From Auriscalpium vulgare (taxonomy: Eukaryota > Basidiomycota > Agaricomycetes > Russulales > Auriscalpiaceae), in assembly GCA_019915015.1 (NCBI GenBank), contig JAHBBC010000033.1, forward strand, positions 338,147 to 402,146: DNA of 64,000 nucleotides, read 5' to 3'. Under the pieces are notes generated by a model. It ran no database searches, was not told where the DNA came from, and saw nothing but the letters and a program-made list of their open reading frames with translations. The position numbers and the translations under genes are program-made. The stretch's first letter is position 1, and each line of letters begins with the position of its first letter. Positions 13,198 through 24,528 of the stretch are shown piece by piece.

Positions 13198-13463
13198 GTA
13201 ACATGTAACATGCAGATGCGCAGTATCCTTAGCTCGACCTGAGCGTATCACCAGAAAGATGGCCGTTCTGAATAGCATATGCGTAACACGGAATATGCAT
13301 ATGCGCAGTCTCCATAGCTCGACCGGCGTAGCGTATCACAAGATAGTCGTTCGGAATAGCATATGTGGAACATGTAACATGCATATGCGCAGTCTCCGTA
13401 GCTCGACCTTAGCGTAGATCAGAAGATAGTCGTTCTGAATAGCATATGTGTAACATGTAACAT
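13198..13463. repeat. Tandem repeat, three units of about 85 bp
   Basis: Units start near 13198, 13283 and 13368, with a partial fourth (TAACATGTAACAT) ending at 13463. Each contains ATGCGCAGT..CC.TAGCTCGACC, then ATCA..AGATAG/AGATGG, CGTTC, and GAATAGCATATG. The array lies just upstream of the TATA box of the gene at 13671, so the units could be upstream regulatory repeats. Confidence 0.8.
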
Positions 13464-13523
13464 CTTGCGTGGCTGCGGGCCGACCGAGTGAAGGTGCGCC
13501 ACAGAAATGATAGAAAATGTCCC

Positions 13524-13533
13524 ATATATAAAA
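13524..13533 (+). promoter_or_regulatory. TATA box of the 13671 gene
   Basis: TATATAAAAT lies about 145 bp before the ATG at 13671. The leader between them is C/A-rich and has no intron, which fits a strong fungal promoter. Confidence 0.55.
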
Positions 13534-13670
13534 TCATAACCTTCGTACCTCCGAAAGGCCTCAAGAATCGTAACCAACACCCATTCACGCACACCTTTCC
13601 ACCGCACCTTTCTCACACTCGCATTTCTCATCATCCTCTCAACACAACAACCTATCTCCACCCCTTCATC

Positions 13671-15218
13671 ATGACTCAAAAGAGCTGTTTCGCCGCGAAA
13701 GAGGCCATGGACGCGATGTTATATGTTTCCCATCCACGCCGCGCCTTGAACGCCTTGACCACCAAAAACGTGAATGTTTTTGACGCCCCGATCGGCGACG
13801 CCTCTTGCCACGCGCGCCCACCTGTCGTGACCGACGGCGCTGCCATTGTTCACGCCTATCTGGAGAAGACAGGGAAGACACAGCATGCTCTCGAGCAGGT
13901 CCAGGCCTACGAGATCCTCCACAAGAACGATCGTGCCGATGGCAAAGTCAAGCAGGTCGCCGACTTCAAGGACGGTGGCCTTGGATCGTCTGAGTACGAG
14001 GCTCTCTACACAGAGTTGACGAGCCTCCTCGATCCACGCCACTGGCGCTTGCTGTGCGACTTCTTCTCCAAGACGGTCGACAGCACCAAGAGCTTTACGA
14101 TCTGGGAGACTTACTACTCGCAGCGGGGCAACCCAATTTATTTCCATACCAACCCGGAGGCTGAAACTTCGAAGAAGGCAGCGGACCGCACGAATCTGGA
14201 CGCGAGTCTCAAGGCACATCTCGGCCAGAACAATATCGAGTACCTTACTCGAAACATCGGCAACGTCATGCGGAACACCAAGTCTGTTGAGCAGGAGGCG
14301 GCCTGGGTCATCTCGAACTCGGATTACCGCGCGGTGATCGACTTGGGCAACGGCGCGACGTACCAAGCTGGCCAAGTCTACGCCCTGTTCCTCGTCGTCC
14401 TCTACCTCGACTACCTAGCCCGCCGCCCCTTCGTCGTTTCAGCATGCCACTTGTCCATCGCCGACGATCACGTTATATGGAACGGCACCGCGGTTCTTCT
14501 CTTCGCACCCAACAACAACGGCTCATGGGATTATGTCGCTGAACCGACGGAGCGACAGAAGAACCAAGTCGTCACCTATGACAACATGTGGCACACTTCG
14601 GAACGCGGCTCAGATGGGATTGGTCTGAACTCGGACAGCTTCGTGGAGTTCACGGAAACGGTTAAGACGACGAACATCCCATGGCGTCTCCTCCAATACG
14701 GTGCGGTTCATCCATCCTTTGCCGGAAAGGCCGATCGCGCGGAGTTTCCCGGTGAAGCCGAGCTGATCGCGCTTTCCAGGAGCATGAAGGACAAACACAC
14801 CTTCACCGATATCGACTGCGCCGGCATCAGCTTCACGTCTCAGTTGACGGGTGAAAAGCGTCTTGATCTGGCCACTCAGTGGGCATGTGCCTACAGCGCT
14901 GGTCTGTCAATCAAGGACGGTCATGGGTTCAACAACGTCGAGGGTCTTTCCAACGCACGCGTCTTTACCAACAAGCCATTTTCATTTGCCGTCAACCACG
15001 TCCAGAGCCAAACCTTTGCTCAGGTCAAGGCCAGCATCAACGGAAAATGGGGCAAGTATGTGGATGCCGGATGCCCCAAACTTGGACGTTTCCTCGTTCG
15101 ATACGGGTCCGGCGCCGTCTACTGTTCCACCCGGGATGAAGCCGCCAAGTTCGACAAGATGAAGCCTGCTGCCCAGAAGACGCACATCCAGGATAGCGGC
15201 CTCGCCGGCCTCTATTAG
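13671..15218 (+). CDS. Intronless orphan protein, 515 aa
   Basis: I chose the ATG at 13671 (context CATCATGACT, MTQKSCFAAKEAMDAM) because it follows a TATA box and a typical leader; the frame is open further upstream without likely coding. The stop is TAG at 15216-15218. The product is soluble-looking, with no signal peptide, no clear transmembrane span and no motif I recognise. It has a mid-region hydrophobic patch (VYALFLVVLYLDYLARRPF). It stands out because it has no intron in a window where nearly every other host gene has several, and because WD40 relics flank it, the downstream one starting right after its stop. A captured gene, possibly from a virus or another organism, is one explanation. 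I cannot assign a function. Confidence 0.75.
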   Translation: MTQKSCFAAKEAMDAMLYVSHPRRALNALTTKNVNVFDAPIGDASCHARPPVVTDGAAIVHAYLEKTGKTQHALEQVQAYEILHKNDRADGKVKQVADFKDGGLGSSEYEALYTELTSLLDPRHWRLLCDFFSKTVDSTKSFTIWETYYSQRGNPIYFHTNPEAETSKKAADRTNLDASLKAHLGQNNIEYLTRNIGNVMRNTKSVEQEAAWVISNSDYRAVIDLGNGATYQAGQVYALFLVVLYLDYLARRPFVVSACHLSIADDHVIWNGTAVLLFAPNNNGSWDYVAEPTERQKNQVVTYDNMWHTSERGSDGIGLNSDSFVEFTETVKTTNIPWRLLQYGAVHPSFAGKADRAEFPGEAELIALSRSMKDKHTFTDIDCAGISFTSQLTGEKRLDLATQWACAYSAGLSIKDGHGFNNVEGLSNARVFTNKPFSFAVNHVQSQTFAQVKASINGKWGKYVDAGCPKLGRFLVRYGSGAVYCSTRDEAAKFDKMKPAAQKTHIQDSGLAGLY

Positions 15219-15400
15219 AGTTCGCCATTCAAATCTGGGACTCACAGACGGGAAAGGCGGTGATGGCGCCGTTGAGAGGGCACAAAGGTTCGTTTCAGTG
15301 TGTCGCGTAATCGCCTGATGGTATGTTTGTCGCGTCGGGCTTGCTGGATGCAACGGCCCGCATCTGGAATGTAGAGGCGGACGAGAAACCTGGACATTGA
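15219..15400 (+). pseudogene. WD40 C-terminal relic
   Basis: Sequence reads FAIQIWDSQTGKAVMAPLRGHKG, then, across an in-frame stop, SPDGMFVASGLLDATARIWNVEADEKPGH and a final stop. The last half-blade, the stop and the following GAGGTACGTGTCTGC..CTGCAG..GAGTCGACACG block match the 3' ends of copies A, C and D. It is the tail of another DUF2235-WD40 gene. Confidence 0.8.
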
Positions 15401-18400
15401 GGTACGTGTCTGCATGTTTCCGTCTGCGCGAGTAAGTACTGACATCCGCTGCAGAACAACATACCATCGAGTCGACACGTGTACGGGCATATGATGTCGA
15501 TTTGCTTCAATACATTCTGCACATGTCGTTTCCGTAGTTCCCCGCGAGCGTTCATCAACACCGCGTAGAGCGCGCAGGTTTTCCATCTTCGGCACGCACA
15601 ACCCTGCCCCCGCTTTGTTTGGACAAGGCCGGTGAGCAGCAGCTAACGCGCTTGGGAGAGACTGCCCGCCTGCCGCTACAGTGGTGTTATCGGATCGGCG
15701 GGCACAGGACCATGGGACGAGTGCGCCGACGTCTTTATATGATCGCCGCATTCGCCGCTGTCCATCAGTGCTGCCCCTCGACGCCGCTCGTTGTCGCTCC
15801 GCGTACTACTGTTGTCTGAATGTGCTCAACAGCGTCCGCGCATGACAGTAGAACATGGACGCACCTGGTCACCATCATCTACCCGCACGCGCTACCGACG
15901 CATGCAATCCTGCAGCCTGCGTCCTTGGCCGTGGGTGCGAAAGTGCTCACCTCATCGCAGTCTGCCCGGCGCTCATCTGTGATTCCTCTTGACAACCTGG
16001 GCTTGATGAAAGGAAGGCGCGCTCCCAATGATGACGTGCGATACGATATTCCAGGTTGCTCGTTGCGCGCCGACGTGTCTGCCGCACAAGGTGCAGGCTG
16101 TTGCGCGGTCTATGCAGACGGTGATATTCCAGCGTCAGATAACAGATATGATAGTTGGGTACGGCGCACCGTTTGACAGCATGCAACCGCCCAAGGTTGG
16201 CTCGTCAGTGCAGCTAGCGGCTAAATATCACGGCCGTGGATGTGCACGAGTTTCGTCTGGGAGGGGTGGAGTTGACAAGCAGTGCGAGAGTAAGAGCGAG
16301 CGGTGTGTGAGAGTCTCGGAAATACTATGCCAGGGCCGACCGCGTGTTTTTTTTTAGTGTTTTGTCAGCGAGGCTCGCACCGACTCCGAGTCCGACAACT
16401 CTTTGTTCGTGTCTCTCCCCCATTTTTGAAAGGGTAAAGACGCTGAGATTCTCAACTGGTGACATGCACAAGTAACACATACGAAAGCGCTCGCATCATC
16501 GGCATCAAGCGCTGGGCTTCTGGCAAAGAACTGGTGGATAGGAGGACTACAACAGGGATGTAGTTGGCACTAGGTGCGCCCCGACAGACTCGCTCAGTCA
16601 TGCAACTCACTTATCGTACCGCGCTCGTCACTGCTTCCCTGCAGCTCAGCGTCCCTCGTACATGCCAGCGCATGAAAATCACCATTGCGCGCATCGCGCA
16701 TCCGTCACAGCACCCCTCGACGTTGCTGCGGTAACTTCTCCTGTTGACCACGAATGGTATCTGGCTCCTCGGTGCGTGCCCGCCTACCTAGTTGCTCCGC
16801 GCTAGGGCATAGCGCGCCTCACCACTGGGGTCGCACCAGCCCTGCCAGCGTTGCGAGCGGCGAGCCCCCTGCCTTCTTCGCGCTCCCACCCTCCATGCCA
16901 TCACCCGCCGACGCCGCTGCCGCCGCTGTCGTGGTCCTGGCGCATGAGTACGCCCCTTGTGTTGTCAAAGCTGCTCGAGGGCGCGTCCGCTCGCAAACGC
17001 TGAAGAGCCTTGAAGCTTGAGCGTGCGCGCCGTGTTGCTCGTCATTCGAGGGACTGCCTACACAAACGCATCAGAACGTCCTGACGAATGCATGGACAGG
17101 GGTAGCAGAGCATGTGCACACACCTTTCGTCCTGTGCGGCTGCGCTCGCGCCGTTGTCCCGCGTCATGTTCGACGAGAGGGGCTGAGCTCGGGCGCGGTC
17201 GAGCCGCGCAAAGTTCCCGCGGCAGTTCCCGCTCGTTGCTTTGTACTGGACATACTTTGCAACAGAGATCAGTATATGCTAGCGAACGAGCTACCGGCCG
17301 TATGTACTCAGCACTCACACTCGTTCTTGGCGCTTGTTCCGTAACTCAGACTCCTTGCTGGCCAGCTCTGTGGATGTGTCGCAGTACTCGCGAGCTGGCG
17401 ACCAAGGAAACACCAGCGTACTTACTGCATGCACGGGATCAGTGTCGAGTTCTCTCACATGTAGGACGAGAGACGACGTACTTGGATTGAGGCCGCTCTT
17501 CTCTGACGATGTCCAGTTGAGCCAGCCCCGGTGTCTTGTCAGACTCTTGGTGTACCAGCATAATGCACAATCGAGACGCCGCGGAATGTGCCTCGCCCGT
17601 GAAGACATCCGGCAGAGTCCTCACGCGCGCGATACTCTGGGATCAACCCCTCGAACATCCGTAACGATGTGGCGAACGCCGCAAAAACGTCCACTATTTC
17701 CTGCCTCCTTGCCGATGGCGGCCCAGGTCTACAGATGGTGTCAGCAATGCAGAGAGACCAGTCGAAGTTGGCGCACCGTTCGATCCGCGTCGACCCGCGA
17801 TCCCTGCACGTCGCTACATGTACGTGTGCCAGGAGGCAAATGGGACAGTTGTCGGGTCTTGAATGCAAGGCTATCGTGACAGTACACAGTCTGCGTGTGG
17901 TATGAGTGCGAAGGCCCAAAACTCTGGAGAAAACGCCAGCGTGAATGACAAGTGTATGAGGCCCTAGGTGTTGGGTGGTGCCGGAGCAGCCTGTAGGAGC
18001 CCGGTCTGTAGCTCCGGGTTGAATGGGGTGCCACACGGTGCTGGCGATGGTGCAACTTGGTGCACAGACTGCTGCAGTCACGGTGGCCAGAGGGAGGGAG
18101 ATGGCGATGGGATTGGGACCACGTGGCCGCCACACGCTCGCCCTAAGCCCTTTGCCCTGAGATCTAGATCTAGTAGCCCCCTTGCCTCTTCGCCGTCTTC
18201 GTAGACCGTAGTGACTATTCGCTCTGGTGAGTCATAGATCACATTTGTTCAGGCAGATACAAGGCTGACATGTCCGGCAGCGACTAGTACTGTAGTAGCG
18301 ACCGATCCTCCGCGATGAAGTGACTCCGACTTCTGCAGGGTCGCGCTCTTCAATATCGTATACTTATCAGGCCTCCATACCACTCGCAGACGACCACCAT

Positions 18401-19258
18401 TGCAATCAGCCCTGACTTTCTGGCAACCATCGCCGGCTGGCACACGAACTTACCGCTACAGTACAGTGCCCGACATGGCGCCTGCGCAGAGAGGCACGGG
18501 CAGGCTCGCGTGATGATGACGAGGGACAACATTGGTGCGCCGCATTTTCAACTCTATCCTGCTGTGCCTCGCTAACACATGTTGTAGAAATCGACGCGCA
18601 GCCGTATCGCATTCACCGCCAACTGCGCACGCCATTTCCTCCTCTGCCCCCACGCGGCCATTTCGCTATCCTTGGTTCTCGTTGGCAAGGCGGACGCTCG
18701 ATTGCGCTGGCATATCGTGCCGTTGGATGAGCTTCGCTGTCAGCGTCTACCTGCAGCTGCTTGTTGGCGCACAGCATCAATATGACGGAAGGGAGCGCTG
18801 GTTGCCTTGCGATGGGCGGACCCGTGCGGACCTTATGGACACACGACTGACACTGAAACCCGTGGATGGCCGTGGTGTGTGCATGTGAGTGTTCATACGT
18901 ATCGGGCGCATGCAGTAACTGATTCTACTTGTCGACTATTGAGGTTCCATCTGGCAACCATCGGATGCGCTGGGCATGGTGAGCTTGTAGCGAGTGTGAG
19001 CGACAGAAATTCACAATCGTCTTCGGTGAGTGCCAAAATTAAATACGCCACGATCGCCTCCCCTCACCGGGCGGCACGTGTTGGCAGGCGGGCGGCTCCA
19101 CTGCAATGTTTGATGGTAAGCCTCACCATGCCTCACCAGCGCGATGTCGCTGATGGTTCTCTAGGTTCTCTTTCGGAGTGGAATCACCCCCGAGCTGCGG
19201 GCCATTGATGGACTACGACCATGCGGTGTCCAGAACTCGGGCGTCACGACTGCTTCCC
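15401..19258. other. Gene-poor region
   Basis: No gene can be supported over 3.8 kb. A minus-strand frame at 17539-18135 (198 codons) is the longest, without a recognisable domain or convincing splice context. The 18-bp AGATCTAGATCT-type sequence lies at 18154-18171. Confidence 0.35.
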
Positions 19259-19259
19259 G

Positions 19260-19393
19260 TATAAAGAGCCTCGATGGAGGACGAGAATTCCCCAGCCCTT
19301 GCTCACTTCGTTTATTCCACGGCACTGGTTGGTGAGTCCTCGCAATTCTCCGCTCCCATCCGTTCCGCGCTAATGAGACGCATGCCTTCGTAG
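19260..19393 (+). promoter_or_regulatory. TATA box and 5'UTR intron of secreted-protein gene 1
   Basis: TATAAAG at 19260-19266 is followed by a leader with a probable intron, GTGAGT at 19332 to TTCGTAG at 19393. The paralogue at 61791 has the same arrangement (TATAAA at 62016-62011, intron 61943-61875, both ending TTCGTAG), which supports the model. Confidence 0.6.
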
Positions 19394-19477
19394 CCTCGAC
19401 GTCTTTGTTCATCACGAGCCTCTCTTTTGCACTCACACCCAACTTCTCCTTCAAGTCATCATTAACACGTTCATAAC

Positions 19478-21073
19478 ATGCACTCTTCCACGACCCTCGC
19501 TGTTCTCCTCCTCGCCGCCTCGGCCGCGTCCCCTGCCCTCGCGGCTCCCCTGAGGTGTGGGCCATCCTCCACGCACGCACTTAAATTGGCCATCTGACCA
19601 TCTATTCTTTCATGTTTGCAGCACCAATCAGGCCCGCGAGCTCGATGAGCTGATGGCGCGCGAGCCCAGCCTGCTCAGCATCCTGAAGCCCCTCGGAACT
19701 GGCCTGCTCGGTGGCGGTGCCGTCGCGGCGCTCGACCACTTCATCGGAGGCGGCGACGGGTCCAGCTCCGCGTCCCGTCGCGAGCTCGGCGCAGTCTCAC
19801 AGTTGGTGCCACGGTCGGGGATATTGGGGCAGTTGGGCCCGGGGCTTGAAGCTCCCCTGGGGATTGAAGCCCCCCTGCAAGGCTGCCTCTTCAAAAACTT
19901 CCAGCCACCCTTCTCGGTTGCTGCGTATGTGCTCCTACCACGTCTTCCAGCTCTCCCGCTGACGCTCTCGTCGAACAAAGGGCCCACAACTGCTTCGCCC
20001 AGTCCGAGCAGAGCCAAGCCGCCAGCTCCGCCGCCCCAGCCCCCAGCTCCGCCGCCCCAGCCCCCAGCTCCGCCGCCCCAGCCCCCAGCTCCGCCGCCCC
20101 AGCCCCCAGCTTCGCCGCCCCAGCCCCTGTTGCGCCCGCGTCCCGCCGCGAGCTCGGCAGAAGCTTGCAGTCGAGGATTGTAAACCCCCAGGAAGTCACC
20201 GATTGCCTCTTCAACAAGCCCCTGCCGCCCCCTGGCGAACGCTTCTCTGCTGCTGAGTATGTGCTCCTACCACGTCTTCCAGCTCTCTCGCTGACGCTCT
20301 CGTCGAACAAAGTGTCCAGGACTGCTTCGCCCAGTTCGACCAGAGCCAAGCCGCCAGCTCCGCCGGTCCAGCGCCTGACGCGCCTGCGTCCCGCCGCGAC
20401 CTTGCGGAGCGCTTCATTAGTCAGAGCATCATCGACGAGCTGAACGGCAAACGCCCCCTCGACTTGCTCCCTATCCTCCCGCCGCTCCCCGTCCCCGCGC
20501 CCCCCGTCCCCGTCCCCGCGCCCGCGTCCCGCCGCGAGCTTGCGGAGCGCTTTGGCATCCTCGGCCCGGATGGGGGCCACCTGCCGGTAGTTCCCCCAGA
20601 GGTCTCCGACTGTGTCGACAGCACAGGCCAGCCGTTCTTCAATGGTAACAGTATCTCTCCCGCGTATGTGCTCCTACCACGTCTTCCAGCTCTCGCGCTG
20701 ACGCTCTCGTCGACCCAGTGCTAAGGCATGCTTTGCCGCTCAGCCTAACCCCTCGTTCAAGTCAGATGGGCCTTCTATCGTTTCAATTTGCTTGTACTGA
20801 CTCTCAAACGCAGGCGTGAGCTTGCGGAGCGCCTCAACTTGGGTCCCATCGAGAAAGGTCTCCTCGGCACCGTGACCGGCCTGGGTGTCTCCAGCGCTGC
20901 CTCCGGCATCTTGGGGAAGCTCTTCGGGAACAGCGACAGCTCTTCTTCCCGTCGCGCTATCACGTATGTGCTCCTGCCATGTCTTCCAGCTCCCGCTGAC
21001 GCTCTCCCACAGTCCGGAGCAGGCGCTGGCTGCGGTCCTCCTGTCCGGCCGCTCATTCAACGACCTTGATTAG
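19478..21073 (+). CDS. Small secreted repeat protein, family member 1 (419 aa)
   Basis: Seven exons: 19478-19554, 19622-19924, 19981-20256, 20313-20663, 20719-20760, 20814-20963, 21013-21073. They total 1260 nt, and phases agree at every junction. The N-terminus MHSSTTLAVLLLAASAASPALA is a signal peptide with likely cleavage at ALA/AP, so the product is probably secreted or cell-wall bound. Next come QARELDELMAREPSLLSILK and a Gly-rich patch, an Ala/Pro/Ser array, two copies of a D/HNCFAQ..QSQAASSA..RRELAERF-like module, and the conserved end RRELAERLNLGPIEKGLLGT..SGILGKLFG..SSSSRRAIT plus SPEQALAAVLLSGRSFNDLD-like residues. The Gly/Ala-rich C-terminal module could associate with membranes (inference). 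Function is unknown. Close relatives are at 60595-61791 and 63006-64000. Confidence 0.8.
20021..20128 (+). repeat. 18-bp coding minisatellite
   Basis: About five to six units of GCCGCCCCAGCCCCCAGCTC lie in exon 3 of the secreted-protein gene. They encode repeats of Ser-Ser/Phe-Ala-Ala-Pro-Ala-Pro. No such array is seen in the visible parts of the two paralogues. Confidence 0.8.
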
Positions 21074-21469
21074 TGCATTTTATGACGTATGACCCTTTTA
21101 CGACCGACAGATTATGACTTCTTGCAGGCAAGTAGTTGGGTGTTGAGTGTATAATTTTCTGTCGTAGCTTTTTGGCGGCGGAAATGACAAAGAGTGTTTG
21201 AGGGCCACATATCTGCGACGAGTACAACGGGTCTATGCGACGAGTACAGTGGGTCCATGCGACCAAACTGGACCGACGACTATCCGAGAGCTGAAACCCG
21301 AGACGGCTAGATGCTGTGTCTGCGCGCGTGGAGACACGAGTTTCAGACCTATGAAATACACATAACAACGGACAGCAATGAGCGTGACAAGACAGACGAC
21401 GACCAGATGCTAGCACATAAGACAAGGCAAACCCAACTGATTAGATTAGCCAACGAAGGACTGTATGGA

Positions 21470-21625
21470 GAGAGGTGTGTCGGAAGCGGTCCTCGTGCAT
21501 CGACGTGTCCATTTGCCGACATCTCACTTGCCACGATCCTTCGATCCACCTCAATGCCTGTTCTGCCAGTCGAGCCTGGGACGCCGATTTCCCCGCCGCT
21601 CCCTACTACGCATCGATTCCTTCCA
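21470..21625 (-). pseudogene. DUF6699-like C-terminal relic 1
   Basis: The minus strand reads RRPRLDWQNRH..IEVDRRIVASEMSANGHVDARG, matching the end of the 58816-60078 protein (RRLDWLGSKTRLVGIEVDRG) and the relic at 42596-42975. Most of the gene is missing. Confidence 0.6.
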
Positions 21626-21720
21626 AAGCGCATGGCCGGCGGGGTACAGGAGAGCTTGAGCCTTGAGGCAAGCTGGAGCCGGAGGTCCGTGAATCGAGCG
21701 CCGGCGTATTGACACTGTAG

Positions 21721-21930
21721 CTGGGGACTGCATCCGCAATTGAGAATCGTTGCCGTGTAGTCCAAGAAATGAATCGCACCGCGAGTGAGCCCACTCTCCG
21801 CTAAACACTGGCATGTTTCTCCCTGTGTCTCTGTTTATTGGGGGCGCGGGCGCGGCATGTCGGCGGCAACAGGACGCGGCGGCGCAGTGTCCAAGGTGAG
21901 CGGCGGGCGGTTGGACTTTGGGAGTCGTGT
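21721..21930. repeat. Segmental duplication, copy 1
   Basis: Nearly the same sequence occurs at 45223-45430. Landmarks are GACTGCATCCGCAA, GAGTGAGCCCACT, CGCTAAACACTGGCATG and TTATTGGGGGCGCGGGCGC. Both copies lie 550-700 bp upstream of a DUF2235-WD40 gene (copies C and D). Confidence 0.8.
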
Positions 21931-22393
21931 TCAATGAATGTTGAACGATGGCGAGCTGCGTGTGTGCGATGCAATGTGTCAGTGCAAAGGACGCGAACGA
22001 CTCTGCGAAAACGCGCAAAAGAGGAGAACCGAGCGAGTCCAGGACAAAGTGAGGCCCGTCGCCCAGGCACCTCTCGGCGGTGGCTGTGCGCAAATTGCCT
22101 CCGACGGCGCCGCGCGACGGTCACTACTAGTGGCTTGAACTCGAACTACGGGCACAACGCTTGCGCTTGCTAGTAACTTGCTTCCTCGACACTCCAATCC
22201 ATATCCCTATGAATGCACCGCTTTACAATTCTCCGAGTCGCGCGGCCTCATCGTGGCTTCAGTGCCGGAGTCGTGCGGCAAACATGAGGCCCACTAGCAC
22301 CGAAGTCGTCGAAAGCTCTCACCCGTGGAATCCTCGCAAGCGTCACCTTCAGAAACATTGTTTTCTATAGGACAGGATGCCCAGCGCGGCACG

Positions 22394-22400
22394 TATATAA
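22394..22400 (+). promoter_or_regulatory. TATA box of DUF2235-WD40 copy C
   Basis: TATATAA stands 76 bp before the ATG at 22476, followed by a C/T-rich leader. Confidence 0.55.
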
Positions 22401-22475
22401 CTCACGTCTCGCGGCCTGCTGGCGATTTCTCCCTCGCTTCCAACTCCCACCCACAAGTCTCGCCTGTGAAGATCC

Positions 22476-24314
22476 ATGCCCTTATTTTCGTCCTTGCGAG
22501 GATTTCTCAAAAAGCCCGTTGACCAAGATGCCCCATCCTTGGCCCAAACCGAAGGTGCCCCCGACACCCCGCCAACTCAGACACCAGGAGCCGAAGGACG
22601 GCATGAACGTCAGCAGCATGATCCATCCACTGCAACAGGAGATCCCTCCGGCGAGACGCCAGTAAAGATGCATGCGTGCAATTGTCCCCCGCCTCCCAAC
22701 GGTGTGCGCGGCAGGAACCTTGTCGTCTGCATCGACGGTACCGCCAATCAGTTCAGCGAAAAGGTGCTGTCATTCTTCTCTAGCTATTCTCCGTCTAATG
22801 CATCCTTCCCCTTCCTGCAGAATACGAATGTCGTCGAGCTGTACAGCCATCTTGAGAAGGATGTTGAGCAGCTCACTTACTACGACAGCGGGATCGGCAC
22901 TTACGTGTCCGACGACTCGAAATGGTCCCCTGGCTCGTGGTGGCAGGCCCTTGACCACAAGATAGACATGATGATCGCATGGTACGCTCAAAGGCCCCTC
23001 CGGCTTGAAGTTGACGAGCTCACACTCCCCATAAAGGCACTTTAAGAGAATCGTGCTCAGTGCATATCAGTGGTTGTCTGAGAACTATCAGGAAGGCGAC
23101 AAGATATTTCTGTTTGGTGAGTACCACGACAAGCGCTCCTTGTCTTGTTCGCATAGACTCACAATTGACTAGGATTCTCTCGCGGGGCATATCAAGCTCG
23201 TGTCATTGCAGGCATGATAGAGAAAGTACGCAACGCGACCGTCCTGAGATACTGATCACTTACGGCGTTGCCACCTCGTAGGTCGGGCTTCTGCACAAGG
23301 GCAACAACAACCAAATTCCTTTGTGCGTCATTTTGGCCTCTGTAATGTGCGTCCTAATCACTCACGCTGCCGATTGTAGTGCGTACGAGCTGTACGTATC
23401 GACGACTTCGAAGCAACGACGGGCAGACGAGCCCAAGGCCAAATCAAACGCAGAACAAGATATAAAGACGACGCATAAACAAGAAAAACTGTGCTCTCGA
23501 TTCAAGTCAACCCTGTCGCGGCCTAACGTCGTGGTACATTTTGTCGGCGCATGGTGAGTCCTTTCTAGATGAGCATAGCGCAATTTCTCAATGTTCGGTC
23601 ATAAGGGATACCGTCTCGTCAGTCGGATTTACCAAAGGCCCGGGCCTTCCAGAGACGACAACAGGCATGAAGCACGTCTGCGTCTTTCGACACGCCCTCG
23701 CGCTCGATGAAACGCGGGGCAAATTCCTCCCCGAGCATGCTAATGGTGGCGTCGGCCCACTCGATCGCGGTGGTAATGTGAAGGAAATTTGGTTTGTCGG
23801 CTCACACTCCGACATGTAAGTACTGGAGTTAAAGTTCGCTTTGCGCCTCCGCTGATGCTCTAATAGTGGCGGCGGTAATGTCGACAACCTCGATCTCAAC
23901 CATTTTGGACCTGCGCTACGTTGGATGAAGTACGAGGCCTTGACGCATGGACTCCGGATTTTACCACAGCGAGACCAGTGGCAATCTCTCAAGCCCAACT
24001 TATCTGTCCACTGGTTTTACAAGCTCATTGATTTTTATCCGTATCGCCGATTGTCGTACAGAGACCCGGATAGCACAATACGTTGGTTCGTCACCTCTAA
24101 TAAATCTTTCGATCAATATTAACGAGGGCTTATACATCTGTAGGCCCCCACATCGGAGCGCTGTGCGAGAAATAAAGCCGGGCCAGAAGATTCATCAGTC
24201 AGTGTTCGAGAGCATGAACATCCCTACGGATCCCACGGAGAGCACAGGGAGCGCAGGTCGTCCGGGCAGCCGGGAAAGCGGGCGGAAAGAGTTGAGCGAT
24301 GAGGTCGCTAAGGG
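22476..24314 (+). CDS. DUF2235 hydrolase-WD40 fusion, copy C, 5' part (disrupted)
   Basis: This is the hydrolase half. It starts MPLFSSLRGFLKKP, similar to copies A and B. RNLVVCIDGTANQFSEK closes exon 1; then NTNVVELY, YYDSGIGTYV, GFSRGAYQARVIAGMIEK (about 23174-23227), AYELYVSTTS, FVGAW/DTVSSVG, GSHSDM/GGGN and PGQKIHQSVFE follow across short introns. All catalytic motifs are intact and no frameshift was seen. The reading frame stops only because a 16.3 kb element enters at codons reading EVAKG (24306-24314). The gene resumes at 40611. The present transcript can at best encode a hydrolase without a propeller. Confidence 0.85.
24306..24314. repeat. Target-site duplication, left copy
   Basis: CGCTAAGGG here is repeated at 40611-40619 on the other side of the inserted element. 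Both copies sit in the same reading frame (Ala-Lys-Gly). Confidence 0.7.
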
Positions 24315-24372
24315 AGGGACTTCAGTTGGCGGAATACATTTGGCGTGTCAATTGACACAAACCAAATACATT
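24315..24372 (+). repeat. Left terminal inverted repeat
   Basis: 58 bp against 40553-40610 reversed. Bases 24321-24340 match at 18 of 20 positions and 24352-24372 at all. The segment between is divergent, and the first six bases do not match. The left TIR also holds an internal near-palindrome around GTGTCAATTGACAC. Confidence 0.75.
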
Positions 24373-24420
24373 CGGCCCTGTGTCTGAGCGCAGTCAGTGG
24401 TCGTCTGCGTACATGCGAGC

Positions 24421-24502
24421 ACAATGCATTGGTCATGCCAAATGCATTGGTCGTGCCAGATGCGTTGGTCGTGCCAAATGCATTGGTCGTGCACAATGCA
24501 AT
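24421..24502. repeat. Left subterminal repeats
   Basis: About four to five units of roughly 18 bp, TGCCAAATGCATTGGTCG with variants. The palindromic core ATGCAT is shared with the right-side arrays. Confidence 0.8.
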
Positions 24503-24528
24503 AGGCATTGAACGAGTCATCAAAATAA

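Noticed and set aside
13671..15218. Assignment of the orphan as a specific viral protein
   Set aside because: Lack of introns alone is not enough and no diagnostic motif was recognised.
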